DNA from: Pseudomonas sp. H3(2019)
GTDB taxonomy: Bacteria > Pseudomonadota > Gammaproteobacteria > Pseudomonadales > Pseudomonadaceae
NCBI RefSeq assembly: GCF_007713465.1
Contig: NZ_VMSG01000001.1
Coordinates: 1 to 64,000, forward strand
Direction of reading: 5' to 3'
Length of the DNA: 64,000 nucleotides
This document shows, in pieces, positions 61,774 through 64,000 of the stretch. The translations under genes were made by a program, and so were the position numbers. The notes beneath the pieces were generated by a model. The model made no database searches, was not told the DNA's origin, and saw nothing but the letters and a program-made list of their open reading frames with translations. Every line of letters begins with the position of its first letter. Position 1 is the first letter of the stretch.

Positions 61774-62697
61774 TTACCCCGCAACCGCTGGCGGCTTGGC
61801 CACCGAGCACAGGCGGATCGAGTCCGCGAGGATCTCAATCGCTTTCGGCCGCGGGAAGCTGGCGCGCCAGGCGATGGCGACGGTGCGGAACGGCACTGGC
61901 GGCGACAGTGGGCGCACTTCGAGCACGCCGGGCGAGTAGTGGTGACTGTCGACGGCCGAGAGCGGCAGGATCGAGATGCCCAGGCCGGAGGCGACCATGT
62001 GCCGAATGGTTTCCAGCGAGCTGGATTCGACCGTGGTGTGCTTGGCGCCGTCGTTGCCTTTGGCCAGGGTCGGGCAGGCTTCCAGCACTTGGTCGCGGAA
62101 GCAATGACCTTCGCCGAGCAGCAGCAGGCTCTTGTCGTTGAGCAGGCTGGCGTCGATGGATTCTTTTTCGGTCCACGGGTGCTGGGCCGGCATCAGGACG
62201 TAGAACGGTTCGTCGTAGAGTTGCAGGGTCAGCACGTCGGCTTCGTTGAACGGCAGGGCGATGATGATCGCGTCCAGCTCGCCGTTGCGCAGTTTGTCGC
62301 GCAGCACGTGGGTGAAGTTTTCTTCGATGTACAACGGCATCTGCGGGGCGACCCGGTGCAGTTGTGGAATCAGGTGCGGGAACAGGTACGGGCCGACGGT
62401 GTAGATCGCGCCGACTTTCAGCGGCGCGGTCAGCTGGTTTTTGCCGGCCTGGGCCAGTTCGCGAATGCCTTGGGCCTGTTCGAGGACTTTCTGGGCCTGG
62501 GCGACGATGCCTTCGCCAACCGGGGTCAGGCGCACCGCGCTTTTGCTGCGCTCGAAAATCAGCACACCGAGTTCGTCTTCAAGTTTTTTCACGCCCACCG
62601 ACAGGGTCGGCTGGCTGACGTGGCAACGCTCGGCCGCGTGGCCGAAATGCTGCTCTTGGGCGAGGGTAACGATGTAGCGTAATTCTGTGAGGGTCAT
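61774..62697 (-). CDS. oxyR: Hydrogen-peroxide-sensing regulator OxyR
   Basis: OxyR is a LysR-type activator of catalase and peroxidase genes that senses peroxide by a disulfide. The 308-residue protein has the helix-turn-helix in the first 60 residues (MTLTELRYIVTLAQEQHFGH, CHVSQPTLSVGVKKLE). The two redox cysteines fall exactly at positions 199 and 208 (GHCFRDQVLEACPT), as in E. coli OxyR. The start at 62697 was chosen because MTLTELRYIV is the family N-terminus; the frame is open further upstream, but those residues are not OxyR-like. Confidence 0.97.
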   Translation of the reverse strand: MTLTELRYIVTLAQEQHFGHAAERCHVSQPTLSVGVKKLEDELGVLIFERSKSAVRLTPVGEGIVAQAQKVLEQAQGIRELAQAGKNQLTAPLKVGAIYTVGPYLFPHLIPQLHRVAPQMPLYIEENFTHVLRDKLRNGELDAIIIALPFNEADVLTLQLYDEPFYVLMPAQHPWTEKESIDASLLNDKSLLLLGEGHCFRDQVLEACPTLAKGNDGAKHTTVESSSLETIRHMVASGLGISILPLSAVDSHHYSPGVLEVRPLSPPVPFRTVAIAWRASFPRPKAIEILADSIRLCSVAKPPAVAG

Positions 62698-62817
62698 AGC
62701 GGGCGTCCATGAAGATGCGGTCAAGCATACCGGCTGCAATCGATAGACGCACGTTATCAGACAGAGGGCGCAGAGCGACACTGGGCAATGCCTGTTTGGC
62801 GCTGGCGGATATGCAAA

Positions 62818-62839
62818 AGGCACCTTTCGGTGCCTTTCA
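62818..62839 (-). terminator. Rho-independent terminator after tonB
   Basis: AAAGGCACC and GGTGCCTTT form a 9-bp stem with a 4-nt loop. On the minus strand it is followed by a short T-run (the stem ends GGTGCCTTTTGC). It lies between the tonB stop (62944) and the oxyR start (62697) and would end the exbD-tonB transcript. Confidence 0.8.
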
Positions 62840-62867
62840 TTAACAATCGAAGATCGCTCCCGCTTCC

Positions 62868-62898
62868 GTAGCAGCTGGCGAAGCCTGCGGCTACGGAT
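62868..62898. repeat. Short inverted repeat between tonB and oxyR
   Basis: CCGTAGC (62868-62874) and GCTACGG (62892-62898) bracket GCAGCTGGCGAAGCCTGCG-like sequence. It resembles half of a Pseudomonas intergenic palindrome. It may help end transcription together with the terminator beside it. Confidence 0.45.
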
Positions 62899-62943
62899 TG
62901 CTTCGTGACCCAGCTCCCTGGCCACGGGTTTTGTGTCCAGCCT

Positions 62944-63693
62944 TTAGTGTCGGCGTTTTTCCAGGGAGTACACAAACGGTGCGACGATTTCGATCGAGCC
63001 GTTCTTCAGCATGTCGGCTGGTGGCTTGGGTAGTGGCTGGGCGCGGCGGATCATTTCCAGGGTGGCCCGGTCCAGATCGGCGTTGCCGGAGCGACCGACC
63101 AGCTCGTAAGACAGCACGTTGCCTTCAGCGTCGACCACGAAGCGCAGACGGTTCAGACCTTCCTTGCCGCGCGACTGGGCGGCCGGCGGGTACTTCTTGT
63201 ACTTGGCCAGGTGCGCCAGCAGTGTGCCTTGCCAACTTTCCTTGGCCGCAGACTGCGCCGACGTTGGGCCTGGGGCAGGTTGCGCGGATTTCTCCGTCGG
63301 AGCGTTGGTCGGCGGTGTGTCGCCGGGTTTTTCCTCGGCCGGTTTTTCCTTCGGCGGCTCGGGCTTTTTCTCCACCGGCTTGGGCGGTTGAGGTTTGGGC
63401 TTGGGTTTGACCGGCTTGGGTACCGAGATCGTCGGTTTTGGCGCTTCCGCCAGTTTCGGCAACGGCAGTTCTTCGACCGGGGTCGGTGGCTGCGGCGGCG
63501 TTACGATCTTGGGCGGTGCGGGCGGCGGTGGTGCTGGAAGCGGCGCCAACTCGACCATCATCGCCATCGGTGGCAGTTCGACTGGTGGTGAGGACTTCCA
63601 ATTGAGCGCGAGCAGAATCGCGACCGCATGGACGCCCAGCACCAGAACCAGGCTACCGCCGTAACGCGTCAGCTTTTGGCGCGTCGTGATCAT
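62944..63693 (-). CDS. tonB: TonB energy transducer
   Basis: TonB spans the periplasm and passes proton-motive energy from ExbB/ExbD to outer-membrane receptors for siderophores and cobalamin. The 249-residue protein has an N-terminal membrane anchor (about 12-30, GGSLVLVLGVHAVAILLAL), a long proline/lysine-rich spacer (about 40-145), and a TonB C-terminal domain with YPPAAQSRGKEGLNRLRFVV and VGRSGNADLDRATLEMIRRA. It overlaps exbD by 4 nt, as expected for an exbB-exbD-tonB operon. Confidence 0.95.
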   Translation of the reverse strand: MITTRQKLTRYGGSLVLVLGVHAVAILLALNWKSSPPVELPPMAMMVELAPLPAPPPPAPPKIVTPPQPPTPVEELPLPKLAEAPKPTISVPKPVKPKPKPQPPKPVEKKPEPPKEKPAEEKPGDTPPTNAPTEKSAQPAPGPTSAQSAAKESWQGTLLAHLAKYKKYPPAAQSRGKEGLNRLRFVVDAEGNVLSYELVGRSGNADLDRATLEMIRRAQPLPKPPADMLKNGSIEIVAPFVYSLEKRRH

Positions 63694-64000
63694 TTCTTGG
63701 CTGCCGTCTCAAGTCCGACCAGGCCGACTTTCAGGTAGCCGGCGGCCCGCAGGGTATCCATCACGTGCATCAGGTCGCCGTAGTCCACGCCTTTGTCGGC
63801 CTGGAAGAAGATGGTCGTGTCCTTCTTGCCGTGGGTTCGCGCATCGAGGGTCGCGCCGAGGGTTTTGGCGTTGACTTCGTCTTCGCCCAGGTACAGGCGC
63901 TGGTCGGCCTTGACGCTGAGGAACACCGGTTTCTCTGGCCGCGGCGCCGGTTTGGCGGTCGAGGCGGGGAGGTCAACCTTGATGTCCACGGTGGCCAGCG
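63690..64000 (-). CDS. exbD: ExbD (C-terminal part, cut by window edge)
   Basis: The visible 103 codons belong to the periplasmic part of ExbD: LATVDIKVDLPAS at the window edge, then VFLSVKADQRLYLGEDEV, TTIFFQADKGVDYGDLMHVM and DTLRAAGYLKVGLVGLE. The N-terminal transmembrane helix with the essential Asp lies beyond position 64000. ExbD forms the proton channel with ExbB. The frame stays open through the edge, so the GTG at 63989 is not the real start. Confidence 0.93.
   Translation of the reverse strand, partial: LATVDIKVDLPASTAKPAPRPEKPVFLSVKADQRLYLGEDEVNAKTLGATLDARTHGKKDTTIFFQADKGVDYGDLMHVMDTLRAAGYLKVGLVGLETAAKK

Overview
This window looks like a Pseudomonas chromosome, most likely the fluorescens complex. 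The reasons are the high-GC coding sequence, the recG-oxyR-tonB-exbD block at the right end, the DUF6124-type gene, and the scattered palindromes built on GATCGTTCCCACGC / GCGTGGGAACGATC. No assembly or database search was available, so the genus is an inference from protein families and gene order.

About 53 kb is type VI secretion. Cluster 1 (1-27903) has the gene set and divergent layout of the P. aeruginosa H1 system. On the minus strand, reading leftwards, are tssA, tssB, tssC, hcp, tssE, tssF, tssG, clpV and the first codons of a vgrG cut by the window edge. On the plus strand are fha, tssJ, tssK, tssL (with an OmpA-like domain), tssM, tagF, pppA, ppkA and tagT, tagS, tagR, tagQ, which together form the threonine-phosphorylation control pathway. 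The tagJ gene expected between hcp and tssE is absent, and a tiny signal-peptide-like ORF sits there.

Cluster 2 (32632-53885) is entirely on the plus strand and resembles the H2 system: tssA (VasJ-like), tssB, tssC, tssE, tssF, tssG, clpV, a sigma-54 activator, a 46-residue lipoprotein, fha, tssJ, tssK, tssL (no OmpA domain), tssM, a PP2C phosphatase and a short Ser/Thr kinase. It has no hcp, and its vgrG is a broken remnant (stop codon, frameshift and large internal deletion).

Between the clusters (27904-32631) is a 4.7-kb accessory island of small membrane and exported proteins. It has repeated paralogous modules, decayed copies, three short sequences resembling the 5' end of cluster-2 tssF, and a truncated IS2-like element. 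It looks like a T6SS immunity-type gene array with no recognisable effector, and it is the most unusual part of the window. Three more small exported proteins follow the broken vgrG (54082-55463).

The right end holds a DUF6124 gene with a hairpin-rich leader, an SCP2-like gene, a Fic toxin/antitoxin pair flanked by 95-bp direct repeats of the SCP2 gene's 3' end, then HDOD, recG, oxyR, tonB and exbD, all on the minus strand. I saw no rRNA, tRNA or CRISPR array.
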